Assembly (NCBI GenBank): GCA_009760885.1
Contig: CM019704.1
Span: forward strand, 16,106,929 to 16,170,928
Source: Achatina immaculata
Lineage: Eukaryota; Mollusca; Gastropoda; Stylommatophora; Achatinidae
Direction: 5' to 3'
DNA length: 64,000 bases
This document shows positions 45,072 through 59,200 of the stretch, piece after piece (position 1 is the first letter of the stretch; the number at the start of each line of letters is the position of its first letter). The notes below the pieces were generated by a model. It made no database searches. It was not told the origin of the DNA and saw only the letters and a program-made list of their open reading frames with translations. Position numbers and translations under genes: made by a program.

Positions 45072-45440
45072 TTCATTCATTCATTTGCATGTCCCTTGCG
45101 GAACTTTGCCTCCCTAACAGCACTACTGTAGGCCTCTCGGTTGTGAGCAAGATGGCCTGCTGCTGATGCATCCATTTGCAGATCAACGATGTCTTGCAGC
45201 CATCTTCACCTTTTTTTCCCATTATGTACCCTTCCAAGATGGTCTTCTCTAGGTTATCATGACGTTTAATGTGTCCAAAATATCTAAGTTTTCTCTGCAT
45301 GGATATATTTCTTCTTTTTTTGTGTCCATGATATTTGAAGAACTCTTCTGTAGCAGTTACATTCAAAGGCATTTATGTGTTTCTCAGCTGTTTTGTTAAG
45401 TGTCCAGGTCTCACTGGCATATGTTGCGATGAGAACAGAA
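45072..45440 (-). mobile_element. LINE 3' end (family A)
   Basis: Minus-strand reading includes KLRYFGHIKRHDNLEKTILE, GYIMGKK and FRKGHANE-like residues near the TCATTCATTTGCATGTCCCT end. Contains a deletion relative to 6559-7200. Confidence 0.85.
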
Positions 45441-45751
45441 AAATAACAAAATATAAAATGCTGTATTTAATACTTAACTATAGAATTTTCAGAATGTTAT
45501 TAAACATGACCTGTATTCCCCCCCCCCCCCCCATCAGGGTGATGTGAAGCCATGGGAACAGGTGGTGGATGGATTGAGAGAGCAGCCAACAGATAATGTT
45601 GGTTATGGTCACCATTCTATGATGGTAGGCAGATGATGTCAGTGTAAGGGACAATGGCTACGATCACTGACTAGTACATTCACTGCCCGGAAGGAAGGCA
45701 ATGGTAAACTACCTTCTGTAAACATACCATGAAATCCTGATAGCAGCATGG

Positions 45752-45940
45752 TCTTGGAAGGGTACATAATGGGAAAAAAGAGAGAGAGGAAGACCAAGGT
45801 GAAGATGGCTGCATGACATCATTGATGATCTGTGAATGCATGCATCAGAAGCAGGCCATCTTGCTCACAACAGAGAGGCCTACAGGAATGCTGTTAGGGA
45901 GGCAAAGTTCCGCAAGGGACATGCAAATGACTGACTTATT
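45752..45940 (+). mobile_element. LINE 3' end (family A), opposite strand
   Basis: Starts at TCTTGGAAGGGTACATAATG and runs to GGGACATGCAAATGACTGAC. Inverted relative to the copy 300 bp upstream. Confidence 0.8.
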
Positions 45941-46221
45941 AAACATTCCCAACATACTCATCACATATACACTGAGTGATAAGCACGGGAATGGCCAGTG
46001 TCATAGTGGAGTGTATTCTAATGTAAATGTTGGGCTGCAACAATGGATGCCAGAACAGCAGCATGCCATATTTTTAAGATGGCTATTTATTCCCAGTACT
46101 GCTTCTAATAGGGACATCATTGTGCTGTGTTTCATCAGAATCTGTTCCCTGCATAAGCAGTTGTAAGCACAACTGTTAAACAAGATTATGTCCCATAACA
46201 TTTGGATGCCACAGGAGTGTG

Positions 46222-46815
46222 AAGTTCCCCTCGGAACAACTGTGTTAGAATACTCTTTATCTTAACATAGTCTTTGTGAGACAGGGAACATAGATCTGTT
46301 TGGTTAAAAACTCTGACCTACTTCTGTAGCCCAGAAACCTGTAGCAATCAACACTAATTGTAATTGTTATTTCTGTAAAATGTAATGCCAGGTTGGTGGA
46401 TGGATGGGAACATGGAGATCGGCAGCAGGAGTGAGAAAAATCTGGTGTGAAACCAATGAATCCAGGACATGGCAAGCCTATAGGTCTTTACAATAATGGC
46501 TATCAGAACATTGTAAATACAGAGGTGGCGGGGAATGGATATCGTTGAGGCACTCATCAGATTCCTCATCCCAAAGTTGGAGTGTCTCTGTGGAACTCTC
46601 AAAGCTGTCTGGCCAGCCAGCGTTGTATGCTGGGTCTGATGTGGAGAAAGGGGGTTAAGTACAGCCACCAGAGGCTGGAAAACAAAGTTTTGGCCAGGTC
46701 AGCCTACACCACTGTCTTCAAGGCAGTCTGAGCAAGACCAGTCTGCCTAGCAAGGAAAGGTGCTGAAGTCGGAGGTACCCAGCCAAAAGGCGCACTGCAA
46801 AAATCAGGGTACCAA
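46222..46815 (+). mobile_element. Family F element, copy 3
   Basis: GGAACAACTGTGTTAGAATA through CACCAGAGGCTGGAAAACAA to AAAATCAGGGTACCAAGCAT; nearly full length. Confidence 0.8.
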
Positions 46816-46844
46816 GCATCGCCAATGTGCTTACAAAGAACATG

Positions 46845-47045
46845 AGTGTGAAGTGTTAGTGCCTTCACATTTCTAAGCCATTAGAGCATGCTAGCACCTG
46901 TCCTTTGCATCAGAAACAAATTTTTGGAGATTGGGTTGACCTCTGAGCTGGTCTGTCAGGAAAAAACTCCACCCTAAATGTGAAACTGAACCAGAAATCT
47001 GATTAGTAGGCGAGCGTACTAACCACTACCAAAGGCTTTTCAATT
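46845..47045 (-). mobile_element. Second SINE-like family, copy 2
   Basis: Matches the block order of 21385-21600: CACATTTCTAAGCCATTAGA, GCACCTGTCC, GATTGGGTTGACC, ACTCCACCCTAAATGTGAAA and GTACTAACCACTACC. Confidence 0.5.
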
Positions 47046-47055
47046 CTGGTGACCG

Positions 47056-47102
47056 GGGGGGGGGGGGGGGGGGGGGACACACACACACACACACAAAACA
47101 AA
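47056..47102. repeat. G-run and (AC)n microsatellite
   Basis: About 22 Gs followed by (AC)n. A likely sequencing or assembly trouble spot. Confidence 0.95.
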
Positions 47103-47139
47103 AAACTCCCATATCAAGAAAGAGAGAAGCCATAAACAA

Positions 47140-48869
47140 TGAAACATTACAATGAACCTTTATTCTGTATGATTCTGCCATTTCAGTTAAGTTGTACTAC
47201 TCTCACACACAAGTGCAGCCAGCCATGACTGTATTGGCCAAGGACCAATTCAGGACTAAAAGAACCAGAATGAACAATGACTTATTAAATGTTTCTTGTT
47301 ACAAACTGTCATATAAACTCTTTATGTCCTTGACAAACAATGCTAACCCCTGGGGAAAAGCCTCATTCCTAAAACATGTTCTGCAGGACAATTTATTCTC
47401 CAACGAAGTACCCTCAACATCAACTAAACCACAGGAAATATGAATCTAAACTGAGAAAGACTTCTCTAAATCATTCCCCTGCTGCTTTTCTCTCTTTCAG
47501 ATTTTGCTCCGATTATTTTTTTTTTTGGAAGTGCTAGTATTTAGTTTCACACTGCAATATGTAGCAATAACAAGTTATGCTGACTTAGTCTAAATGTATG
47601 GACCAACTACAGAAATCACATCAAAGGATATTGTGACATCTTGAAAAGTCTCTGCTTCAGAACCACTCATCTAATAACAAACACCATTCCCAAACGACTT
47701 GTTGCACATTACTTTTTAGAGTACATCTGTAAAACTATAAATGAGAAATGTTCACAGCCAAAGTTTTAAACTCTCTGTTCATACAAAGGATGACTAAAAT
47801 GGGCATCCTAGAAGTGACTTTTTTTTTTGTGTAAATGTTTACAATAATCTAACCTACAAACACAATGGCCAGGTAATCCTCTTCTATCAGCTGACCTGAG
47901 TGTTCAGTCAAAGTTCTACTTAAAAATTCTTGGTCATAAAAAATACTTTTTAAAAAATCTTGAAAATCTTCCACTGTTACAGAATCATGTTAACAGGCCT
48001 TGCATCTTGATATTTTCACATGGGAGGTTCCATCTAGGAAAGGTCAATATCATTTGAACACACAGATGGGCTCCACAGTCAATAAATCTTCCTTAGATGT
48101 GTCAAAGCTACAGGTTCCAACTACCTGTCATGATTTTACAACAAAAAAAAAAAACAAGCACATAAGTTTTGTTAGAAACATTTGAATTCTCTGTACGAGA
48201 CTCCTGTAGTTTACACAGTCAAATCATGAAAACAAAGTTATGCTGTCGGACAAGTACACAGTCATCCTGTTATAGTGTTTTTAAAAAAAAAAAAAAAACT
48301 TCTGCGGAACCATAAAAATCTGAATTCTCTGTACAGATTCTCATTTCATTACAAAACTTAATGCATGTACCATGTCATCATTTTTAGCCAACCCCTTGTA
48401 ATATTTTTTTTTATTCTGCAGCATTAAGATCATCATCAGCTTTGCCGGTTATAGCTGAAGATATCTGCTCATGCTCACAATACTTTCAAAAACCTGCATT
48501 AAAAAAAAAAAAAACTGAATATAACCATAAACTTTGAATTGCCTGTCCACTTGACTAGTTTATTACAGGAACAGAACTGACCCAAAGAAAAACCAATCTC
48601 CCAGCCTACGATTTCAAGAAACATCTTACCTAATGTGATTTTTTTTTTTCCTGTGTACAAAAAAAATAGGGCTGAAAAGATTTTGCCTGTAGGGAAAGAT
48701 GGATGCTAATGTTCTGTAACGTAAAACTGTCCTTTCAAACCTGCTCTGGTAGCAGACACCATTCTCATGTCTGTCTAATAAACCATCAACTTTATCCTTG
48801 TGACTGGTTGGCATGTTCTGTCAAATGAGTTTACTACCGAACAACGAAGCGCTCATCTTCAGCAGGTCC
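47140..48869 (-). other. Probable PPP4R2 3'UTR
   Basis: About 1.7 kb directly after the stop codon. It has no transposon homology that can be recognised and several A/T runs. A minus-strand AATAAA (TTTATT at 47159-47164) would place cleavage near 47,140. A G-run and (AC)n tract at 47,056-47,100 lie just beyond. Confidence 0.55.
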
Positions 48870-50209
48870 TCACTCTTGATCCATTGGTTCATGGTCATTT
48901 TCAGCTTCTGGTAGCACTGTTTTAACTTCTGATTCTTGTTGCTTGGTTTCTTCTTTTACGAGCTCTTCTGTCTGTTTCTCTTCCACATTTTCCTCTGTAG
49001 CCATACCTCCAAAGACATCAAAACCCAAGCTGTCACCCGATGAATTCTGAGATGCTGGAAATGTAACTTTCTCTTGGGTGCAGTCTTCATCTTCAGGTTC
49101 CACTGCGGGTACAGCAATATCAAGATCCCCGGTGCTGCAAGACACTGTATCATGAGATTCTTGGACTTCTGAGGGCTTATCCCAGGCCAGAGACGCTGAA
49201 GTTTTGATGGTGGAGTCTGTTGTGGTGTCAGCAATCATGTCTGATCTGTTAGAGGATGCTGCTGCTGCTTCTTTTGAAGGAAATACGTCTGTATCTGCCA
49301 CTGTGGAACATGATCGTGGTGATGATGCCTCTTCCAATATCCTGCATTGTTCTGCCTGAGGCTCATCAGAGTCCAAAGAAGATGAGAGGATTGAGGAGTC
49401 TGACTGCTCCGAGTTTTTGCTGACTTCTATGGGAGGAGAGCATGAAGATTTTGGAGAATGAGACGAAAACAATGAAACTTGTACATTTTGTGATGGAGAT
49501 GGTTCAACTGAGTCAACAAGTCTTTCATGACCTGCTACACTGTCACATTCTTCTGTAGTGGTGTCATCTGAGATGTTCGTGGACTGAGGATCTGTGCTTG
49601 ATGAAGCAACCACCTCTGTGTAACTGCACGTGTCGCTTAAAGATGACTCATGAGAATGTGGGAGGGAAGGACTGGCCACAGCTGTGTTTGTGGCAGTTGA
49701 TGAAGGAATGAAGTCATCACTACCTGTGGCAGAATTCTCAGAACCAGTATCTGATGATGTCATACTACTTGTGTCATCACTTTCCGACTCTTGACTCAAG
49801 TCTTTTGGTGCTGTCATATTTTCAACTGAAGCTGATGCCGCAAACCCAAAGCTGCTACTCAGAGCTTTATCAGACTCTGATGGTGTACCTGGAAGTGATT
49901 CAGAACTAGACTCTTCTATATTGTCAACCACATCACCTCCATCAGCAGGCTCTGCATGATCTGTGTTTGTTTCTGAAGATGAGGGTTGATCTATTTGTTT
50001 ATTTGGTGACAGCTCTAACAACTCCGACAGCTGCTCAGGTTTGTCTGCAGAATCAGCGGCATTACTGGAATATGAATCACCGCTGGAAGATGCCTGTGTG
50101 TCTCTCTTGTTTTCTCCTTCACTGGCAATTGAAGCCCAAGGTCTTGTCTGTGTTTCACTTGTGGAACTCACCGCAGTTGTCCTGTCTGTTGCTACGCCGG
50201 GACTTCCAC
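48870..50209 (-). CDS. PPP4R2: PPP4R2 exon 9: long acidic tail and stop
   Basis: Acceptor TTTTCACCAG. The carried G completes GGT and the frame stays open for 446 codons to TGA at 48872-48870. Rich in Ser, Glu, Asp and Thr with few hydrophobic residues; ends [13 protein letters not shown]. No domain is recognisable, and the tail probably acts as a disordered, phosphorylatable region. Confidence 0.93.
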
Positions 50210-53200
50210 CTGGTGAAAATTCAGTGAAAATGTCAATCTTCTTATCTTATCTTATATCCTTCCTGTGCCGTTAAACGTCACATAGGGCTCGCAAAGTAGT
50301 TCACCAATTTTTCCTGCCTTCGGCGAGTCTTTCAACCCCACCAAAGGATTTTATGCCTGTTAATTTGGCCTCTCTTAACAATGTCCTCTTCAGAGTTTCA
50401 CGCGGTCTGCTTCTTTTTCTTTGGCCTGGTGTGTTCCACTTGATAGCTTATTTTGGGATTCTCTGATCATTTCTTCTCATCAAGTGACCAACTTGCAGAG
50501 AAAATGCCAATAGCTGGATATTTATTCAGTTTTTTTACGTACACATGTGGGCTAACAATAAACGACTCAGTCATTAGTTTGTCCTTTAAGATAGTGCTAG
50601 GGGACATGCAGATCATAGCTTCTCAACCTTTTTTTCTGATTGTTGCCCGACTTTCTTGTATCAGAATGTGCTGGTGGTTGTTGGGGTTATGGGGGTGAAC
50701 AAACTTGACCAGAGAAAAATGAACAAGACATACTGGGCAGCTATATACAATTTAAAGCAGCTGCATATAAAGTAGATCAAATGACCAACTAAGATAGGAT
50801 GGATGTGAGAATAACAGCTGATACCATAGTATATCATTTACTCTGCAGCTGTTGCGTACAAGTATTAAATGTACAATCTTCTGGGAGCAAGATTTTTCAT
50901 TTCATCTTGGACATTTTAGTAATGAATGTTCAAACAGCTTATTCTTATCAACACTGAGCCTGTACTTTTGGTTATGGCTGATTCTCGTTAGGTGTCTATC
51001 ATTTTTGTACATAATTATCATCAATTTACATAACAAAAGTAGTGGAGATGTCACTTTAGTACAGATCATCTTCTACCACAGTATCAATGTCTAATATGAT
51101 GCCATGCTGGAACCCTTCACAACAAAACACAGAACTGTGATGCATCCTACCTGTATCTGATGCTGAAAGCTCTTCGGAAGAAGTTGAGGAGGACGAGGAT
51201 GATGAAGCATTTGTGTCATCTCCTCCCATCTCTTCCTCTTCAGCATCCTCCGCCATGGCTTCACCACCATCCACTGCCACGGAACCAGCTTCACTTGTAT
51301 CCATGGTAACCTTTTTAAAAAAAAAAAAAATTCCACAAAAGAATCAAAATAAATGCTCAAGTCTAAAATAAATGCATTTTTCTCAACATTCCCACTCTGC
51401 TTGACTAAAAACTATGACATCATAGTTTTTTAAATTGTTGAGCAATCACTAAAATAAAATAAAAGTGGAACAAAATCCATAGTAATTACCTGAAAACATT
51501 TTCCTGAGAATACTGCAGAAGACTGTTAGCTACCTTCACAAGACTTGCTATGTGGATATTTTTTTTGTCATTTGCTCAGACATCGACGCCAATCTCTCTC
51601 ACAAATGAGGCAGTTCATCTCAGATTTTCAGCACTGTCATGGAGCTTCTCTAGCAGGAGCTGGGGTCTCACCAGACCCTTTGCCTGAGTGAGCCGTGCAG
51701 CCGGCAACTCTGTGGAGGACATGATGTGCCTGTTGCTCTTTCCTGCAGTCACATAGATCTGTTGGGCCAATTTTCAGCATCTGATACAGATGGTGTCTCT
51801 GCCTGATTTTGTTTTGGGATGTTGTTTTATCCATTTGCCCTTATATACAGATTTTAATCTATCCTTTATTTCCTCATATGTTGAACTTCTATTGATCCGT
51901 TGCATCCTTCTTCCCTCCTTTGCCAGTCTTTCTGCCTCTTCATTTTTAGCTGTATGCAGCTATCCACTGTATGACTGCTGAGCTCCAATCAACCAAACTG
52001 TAAAGATGGGGTAAATGATACTTGAGATGTAAAAGTGTGCTTCTGAAACAGAATGTTTAGAAATGAACATAACCCAAGTACCCTTCTCACTTGGCTGGTG
52101 GGGATAATAGGAAAAACCTGATATCCATATACCCAAAGGAACTAAAGGTAATGTACAGGGAAAATCTAACTCTAAAGGGGACAGAGAATACTGAGATCTA
52201 AACACAAGAACAAATCCCAACACTCAACATGATCAAAACTGAAAATACACTGACCACAGTCTCCTCAACAACTTCTTCTGCATGTACTGCTGGTAGCTGT
52301 TCCCCTTGGTCAGCATAAATTGAACTCACAAGACTTAGTGATGCACCACTAGTTGTCACTGGAGAGTCTTGAGGTGTATGCTGAGGAAGGTAACCAGATT
52401 AGATAAACATGATTCCCTGGGAACAACTGTGTTAAGAACACACTTATCTTAACATAGTCTTTGTGAGACAGGGAACATAGATCTGACTGCTTAAAAATGT
52501 GAGACAGGGAACATAGATTTGATTGCTTAAAAACTCTGACCTACTTATGTAGCCCAGAAACCTGTAGCAATCAACACTAATTATGTCAGGATGGTGGATG
52601 GATAGGGACATGGAGATCACCAGCAGGTATAAGGAAAATCTGATGTGAAACCTATGAATCCAGGACGTTACAGGCCTATGGGTCTCTACAACAACAGCTA
52701 CCAGAATGAGGTAAACAAAACAGAGCCAGCAGACTATAGGTGGTGGGGAATGGATATCGTTGAACCACTCACTGGATTCCTCATCCCTAAGGTGGAACTG
52801 TCTCAAAGCCGTTGGGCCTGATGTGGAGACTGGAAAACAAACAGGCCAGCCTACACCACTGTCTTCATGGCAGTCTGAGCAAGACCACAGTCTGCCCTAG
52901 CAAGGAAAGGTGCCGAAGTCGGAGGTACCCAGCCAGAAGGTGCATCACAAAAATCAGGGTACCATGCATCACCGCTAAATGTGTACAAAGAAGATAAACA
53001 GGATCTCTAATAGTTACAGTAGTCACTTTAGCCCTCACGTATCCTTCTTCTTTATAAAGACCTATAGTTCAATCACGTATATGTTCATCTATATAAGGTG
53101 TTAACAAAAATCTCAATAAACAAGGTTTTCCTTCTCTATAACTATAAAAATCAAGTATCTGAAATTATAACATTTAGATATAATACATTTCTTGCAAGAA

Positions 53201-56200
53201 AGAATAAAATTTTATCAATTAACAAGACAGAAAAATGAATGAGCACCTTAACAAAAAAATAAGTCCATCAGTCTTTGCTAAAATTATGCCTAAAACTGTT
53301 TTGTATCCATCTGTGCTCCGGGCCAATTGTTTCTACCCATACTTCATTCATAAAGGAATCTATTACCTGCTGAGCTGGTTTCTGTTCCAAGGAGTCCACT
53401 GCCGGGGTATTCTGTGCATGTGTTGCCATGGTAACTGTAGTTGTCACCCATCCAGGAACAGGCGGCAAATTTGAACTTATGTTAGAGTCCCGGGGAAAGA
53501 AGGGCGACCCGTTCGTGTCCATGCCATTGACGAGGTGCTTACCACCGGACTCTGAAACAACTTTCCTGTAAGACAAATGTTTTGAGATGAAATAAAGATT
53601 TTGGCAATAAACTTTCAACAGCTGCCCTGCTTAGTAACAAAATAGGCAGGATTATTGCTTCAAACTTGAAAACCAAACCTACTTTATTCCACTTACCCAT
53701 AATCGCTTCAGCAGAAGTACAACTCACAGCTTACACTGAAGTCAGTCATTGAACATTTCCCATTAACACTTCTAATTAAAAACTTCCTAGATTCCACTTA
53801 CAGGCATATCTTGTTGTATTGTGTTTTGAGATACTGTACTCTCCCCACCCTCTCCAAATCATTCATGTTTATAATATTCAGAATGTGCATTTCTCTTCTG
53901 TTTTTTTTTTCAATCACAGCACTGCATCAAATGAGTCAATTGATGTGTTTCTTACCACATTTTTGCTTATATGGTCTCTATATCACATTCTGGCAAGTCT
54001 TGCAACATTTCAAACTTCTTCACTGAAATTCAGCCTATAAATAACCAACCACAAACTGATCTCTATGTGCAGAAATGAAAGAAGGCTTGGCAGTAATAAA
54101 GCATGTTTAATTTTACAGTACACCGTTCTTTTTTTTTTTTTTTACCTAGCCTGCAGTGCACTAATCAGACTATAGTGTAAACATGGTTTCCAGCTTTTAT
54201 ATGTAATGAGAAGGCCAAAACAGAGGCTGTGATTTGTTTTATTGCAGTTTTTACTTTACTGTAGCAACCCGGAATCAAATCCACGTCTCAGAGGTACACC
54301 TGCAATTCAAATGATAGGTTCCGAAAATGAGTAACAATAAAAGATAGTCAAGTTATTAACTACAATAAGTGCTCACACTACCACTTTCTGCACATAGAAC
54401 AAACAGAGCAAATCTCTGATTTTTCAAATGTACATAAACTTTATACCTCCCATAAGGATCCACTGTGCTGACAACAAGGACATTCTGTAAAAAGCAAAAG
54501 AAAGATAAAAAGCTGTTAGTATGTTGTACATAAAACATCATTCATTCAAGTGCCGTGCGGTGTAGGCATTCATTTCTCTCCACAATTTCTTGTCTTTAGA
54601 CTTGATTATGAGATCTTAAAACATAAAACATGACAGTATGATTACTGTGACAAATATGTTAAAGAGTTCAGAGCTTATTAAACTGTCTTTGATATTCTTC
54701 ACAAGTTTTCTGTTGCAAGGATTATTTTTTTTTTAAAAAAAGCAACAAAAAAAAACTTGATAATAAAAGTTATAAAGACTATAAAAATGTTTTCTAATTT
54801 TTGGAATATCAAAACCATAGAGTTCTCTTTTCATCTCCGAAATGAAGGTAAGATACTTGTAATAGTGGGATGTCACAGTTATCACAAACCAGCAAACTAC
54901 AGCTGGCCAAGAGCTTGTCCCAACTCTCTGTGGCTGCTCCTAGTTAACAAGTCTGACCTAACCACAGGGAACAGGGCTCACTGTGGAGTCAGTGGTGGTA
55001 GTGTTTGCTGAAAACTTGCTTTCTGGGCCCATGCTATGCTCACTGTAACACCCTATTTACTTCACACACAGACTGCTAAGACCATCCTGCTTGCAGTTCC
55101 AAAGAGGTATAACTACATCTCTGAAGAGATATTGCCGATACATCCTCTGTTTCATCAAATTTGGAATTAAGAATGGTATACCACAACATTTTTTCTTAAA
55201 AATGATTTGGCCATTAAAAACAAAAACAAAAAGAAAAAAAAAAGTAAAAGAGAGTATAAAAACGCAACAGAAATAAATAGTAATATTTACACCCAGTTAA
55301 AAGTTAGCGACTTCTAACATGATGCTACAGCATGCAAAGTTCAGGCAACAGAAGTACTGTGCATGTCAAATAATGTTACATTATTATCACTGATCCTCAT
55401 CCTACCCACAGGCATTTAACTGCTTCAGGTTTACTTAACAAAACTGCATCTCTTTACCCATTGCAAATTATTTTCACAAAAAAAAAAAAAGTAGAACGCA
55501 GACCAGCTATAAATATGAAGTAAATATTTATTATGCTAGAAATTAAAATAGCATTTCTTGACAAAGACTGGAGATGGTGAAAGTGCTGGCAATGACAATG
55601 ATGAGAGTAAAGGTGGTTGCAAATGCTTATGCTATGTGACAGTCATTTCTTGACTAGGGCTCATGATGATGATGATGAAGGTGGTAGTCATGGTGATGGC
55701 ATGACGATGCTGACATCCTAATGAATAATTATTTATTTGAAAAAAAAAACCCCAAAAAGAGCTGTCACTTTGCGCTTCTTGTAGAAATACCACACTTCCC
55801 TGTGAATATGAATGCTGGTCTGGGATGTGGCTACTGACCACTATCAGATCATACAAATTCAGTTTCAGTATTGTGATTATTATCATACATATTGCTCTAA
55901 GTTGAAGAATCTAAATTGTCTGCTGTTCATATAATGAGAAACACTGGATTATTGTGCAAGAAGTCCTCACCGTCTCCAAACAAATGCAACCAGCCCTAGT
56001 TCTCAAAATGTGTAACATAACAAAAGATGACTATATTTAGCTTGACCCGCTGGCTGAATTTCTTGTTCCAGCAGGCTCTCACGAAATCTGGTAACTAGGT
56101 AAGCCACTGTTTATGACAGTGAGAAAACTTGGGGATAATGCTATGAAGTGCATCCATGTATAACTGGCAAGTTAACTCGGGGTAAACACTGTAAATACAA

Positions 56201-59200
56201 AAAGTGAACGTGAGATATCTCAGGAAGATGCTAAAGGAGTTAAGGCAGAGGTGAAAATTCTCTGTTCATCTTTGTCTTTAGCCTCAGGAGCAGAAAAAAC
56301 AATCCCTGAAAAATTAAACAATAACCAAAAAAAAAAAAAAAAGTCTAAAAATGATACTTCAAACCTTTTCTAATCCCCTCATGAACTTGTCACTCCTTTT
56401 ATAGTGTCGTTTTGGGTCAACCAGCAGTTCACATAATCTCTGGATTGTAAATGGGGCTCTGTCAGAAATATTAAAAAAAAAAAATCACATTAGTAACTTT
56501 TTAATCACAAAACACATAACTTAACAGAAGGTGATGAACATTTATCATTCCACTGGTAATTTTCTAATAGTGGCTAATTTCAAATGGAAGTTTTATTTAC
56601 AGCTGCATTTAATTAAAAATTTCTTAGTCATGCTGCTGTTAGTAACATAAAAAAATACTATTTTATTTTTAAACATCTAGAAATTTGTCTCGGAAACTGG
56701 GTATGTCATATCCTGGAAATGAATTTTCAGGCAGAATTTTGATCGACCAAAGTCTGCTGGTTTGTGTATGTAAGTACAGTGTGCAATTACCACACATTTG
56801 TCATATTGTTATTATGAGCAAATTCACTTTCACAAACAGTCTTTGCTGTCAAGTTAGAAAGTTTCTGGCAAACAGTTAAACAGTGCTCAGTGTGTGCCAT
56901 CTGGCCCTAGTCAATGGCAGGCACAAAACTTCTTAAACAAAAGGAAACAGGGAGAGACTCACTACACTAGGAATGAGCGGAAGGAATAACAGAAATCCTA
57001 ACATTCTCCTATATTAAGGACAGCACTCCTCTGTCAAGAAGACTATCCCCTCAACACTGAAAAGTAAACAAGGAAAGAAACAAAATAAGAAAAACATACC
57101 CATTAAATTTATGCAGAGCATCCATTATTCGAGCCTGCATGACATCAAAACGAACGTTTTCCACATTTGGCCTTTGAGGAATATTTTCTGAACCCAGTCC
57201 TTGTCGCAACTCTCCTATGACCTGCTCCATCTTGCCAACGATCAAGGGCTTCAGCAGCGACCACTGAAATCTTCATGAAAGGTAAAGAAAAGTTTACCAT
57301 TAATTATTTCAAAAATGAAACGTTTTACTGCATGTATTAGTTTTCTTCTGTTCAATGTTTTTAACATCTTTTCTGAGACAAAGGTTTCTTCAACAAGTAA
57401 AAAAAAAAAACAAACAAACAAACAAAAACTAGGCAATTTCATTATGGTCACTACACTGTCAATGAATTTGTATACCTTGGCAGTAGAGTAGTAGAAAATG
57501 GAGACAGCATTGAGGACATCAACAGCAGCCTTACTAGAGCAAACCAGGTTTTTGCAGTGCTGAATATATGGAAATCTAAAAAACTAAGCATAAATACGAA
57601 AATCAGGATATTTAAGAATAACGTTCTAAGTGTACTACTCTATGGAAGTGAATGCTGGAAAATCACCAAAACCATAGAAAACAAGTTAAATTCTTTCCAG
57701 ACTAAATGTTTACAAAGAATTAGAAAAATATTTTGGCCACACACCATAAGAAATAACATCTTGTTGGCAGAAATGCAGATGAAGCCACTGACAACAATTA
57801 TTGAGGAAAGACGCTGGCGATGGTTGAGACATGTGCTCCGAATGACTGACAACTCATTACCAAAAATAGCACTAAGATGGACACCACAGGGGAACAGAAG
57901 TAAGGGTAGACCAAATGAGACATGGAGAAGAACAACAGAAAGGATGTTGAGCAATAGAGGGCTCACCTGGGCAAGAGCAGAAAAGAAAGGCGAAGGACAG
58001 GCATTTGTGGAAAACCCTTGCGGAAGCCCCATGTGCCCTGGGCACTTAAGGTTCAGAGAGAGAGAGAGAGACTACACTGTCAAGGTTGCACCATTCAAAG
58101 ACAGGCTGTTGCTAATATTTCCAATCATTAACTCTATCAGGGCCACCTAAAACAAAAACGCGGACGTTCCCGTCAGTGCCACACAAAAAGTGCGGGTCTT
58201 GATATGTATAGGGGGTATAGTTGTAAAAGTGAATGTACAAAGTATTTCCACTTTAAAAGTATACATATTATGCATGAAAATAGTTGTAAGTGTAAGATTT
58301 CATAAATGAAGAGTTTTTTAGGAAAAAAGAAGTAGTGTGATGATTTTAGCCGATAATTGTGTAGTGCTTACCGCTGGCAATGCCTAAATGTACAATGTTT
58401 ACCATCTGCGATTTCCAGATCTGCTTAAATTTTCGTCCCATCTCGTTGTGTGGTGGCATTCTCACTAAAATAATGTCTGAAATAACCATCTAACTACTTC
58501 TCCAGTCCATTTAATAGGTCTAGATGTACTTGGGGTACATTCAGGAACAGTGGTCAGGTCATAGGACATGTCCTTATGCCTCCGAAATCACAATATTGAA
58601 ATTTCTCAGTTACAACATCGAATTTGTTCAGTTGTTAGCCACGCTTTAGATTGAACTATGAAAGGTTACCAGAAATACGCAGATAAATCGTGTACACTAA
58701 AAAGTTTTACAACAGTTTTACGCTACAACGAAACAAAATCACTATAATGACCATGGCAGGCGCTAGACTAACAGGAAGAATTCACTATAGTGTCGATGGC
58801 AGGGAAAGAGTTAAAGAGAAAATGTTCAAAACAACTTAACACTTACATATACCAAGCACTTGTTATTCAAATTCCCTGTGCATTTTATACCCACACATTC
58901 TGAGGTAAGTTTACCTTTGACATGTGTTTCAACATCATTTTCAAAACAATTTTTTAAATTTGTAATTAGGCATGTTTTCTGTTAGTTTTGTTTTTTTTTT
59001 AAATTGGCAAGTGAATATCTGAACCATCCATGACAAGTGTTCAGTTATAAAGACTATCACAAAATAGTTTAGTTTTATAAAAACTGTCTTATTTTTCCAT
59101 GTATGTCTACAAATATCAACACTGATGTTTTCAAAACACAAACAATGAGTCTCACTGGTTTTCCCAATACTATCACCAAAAATTCATGCGACTCCAAATA

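Noticed and set aside
57271..57280. Alternative PPP4R2 exon 3 acceptor at TTTCAG|TGG
   Set aside because: It breaks the phase with exon 2; the acceptor seven bases upstream restores the conserved LFQWS.
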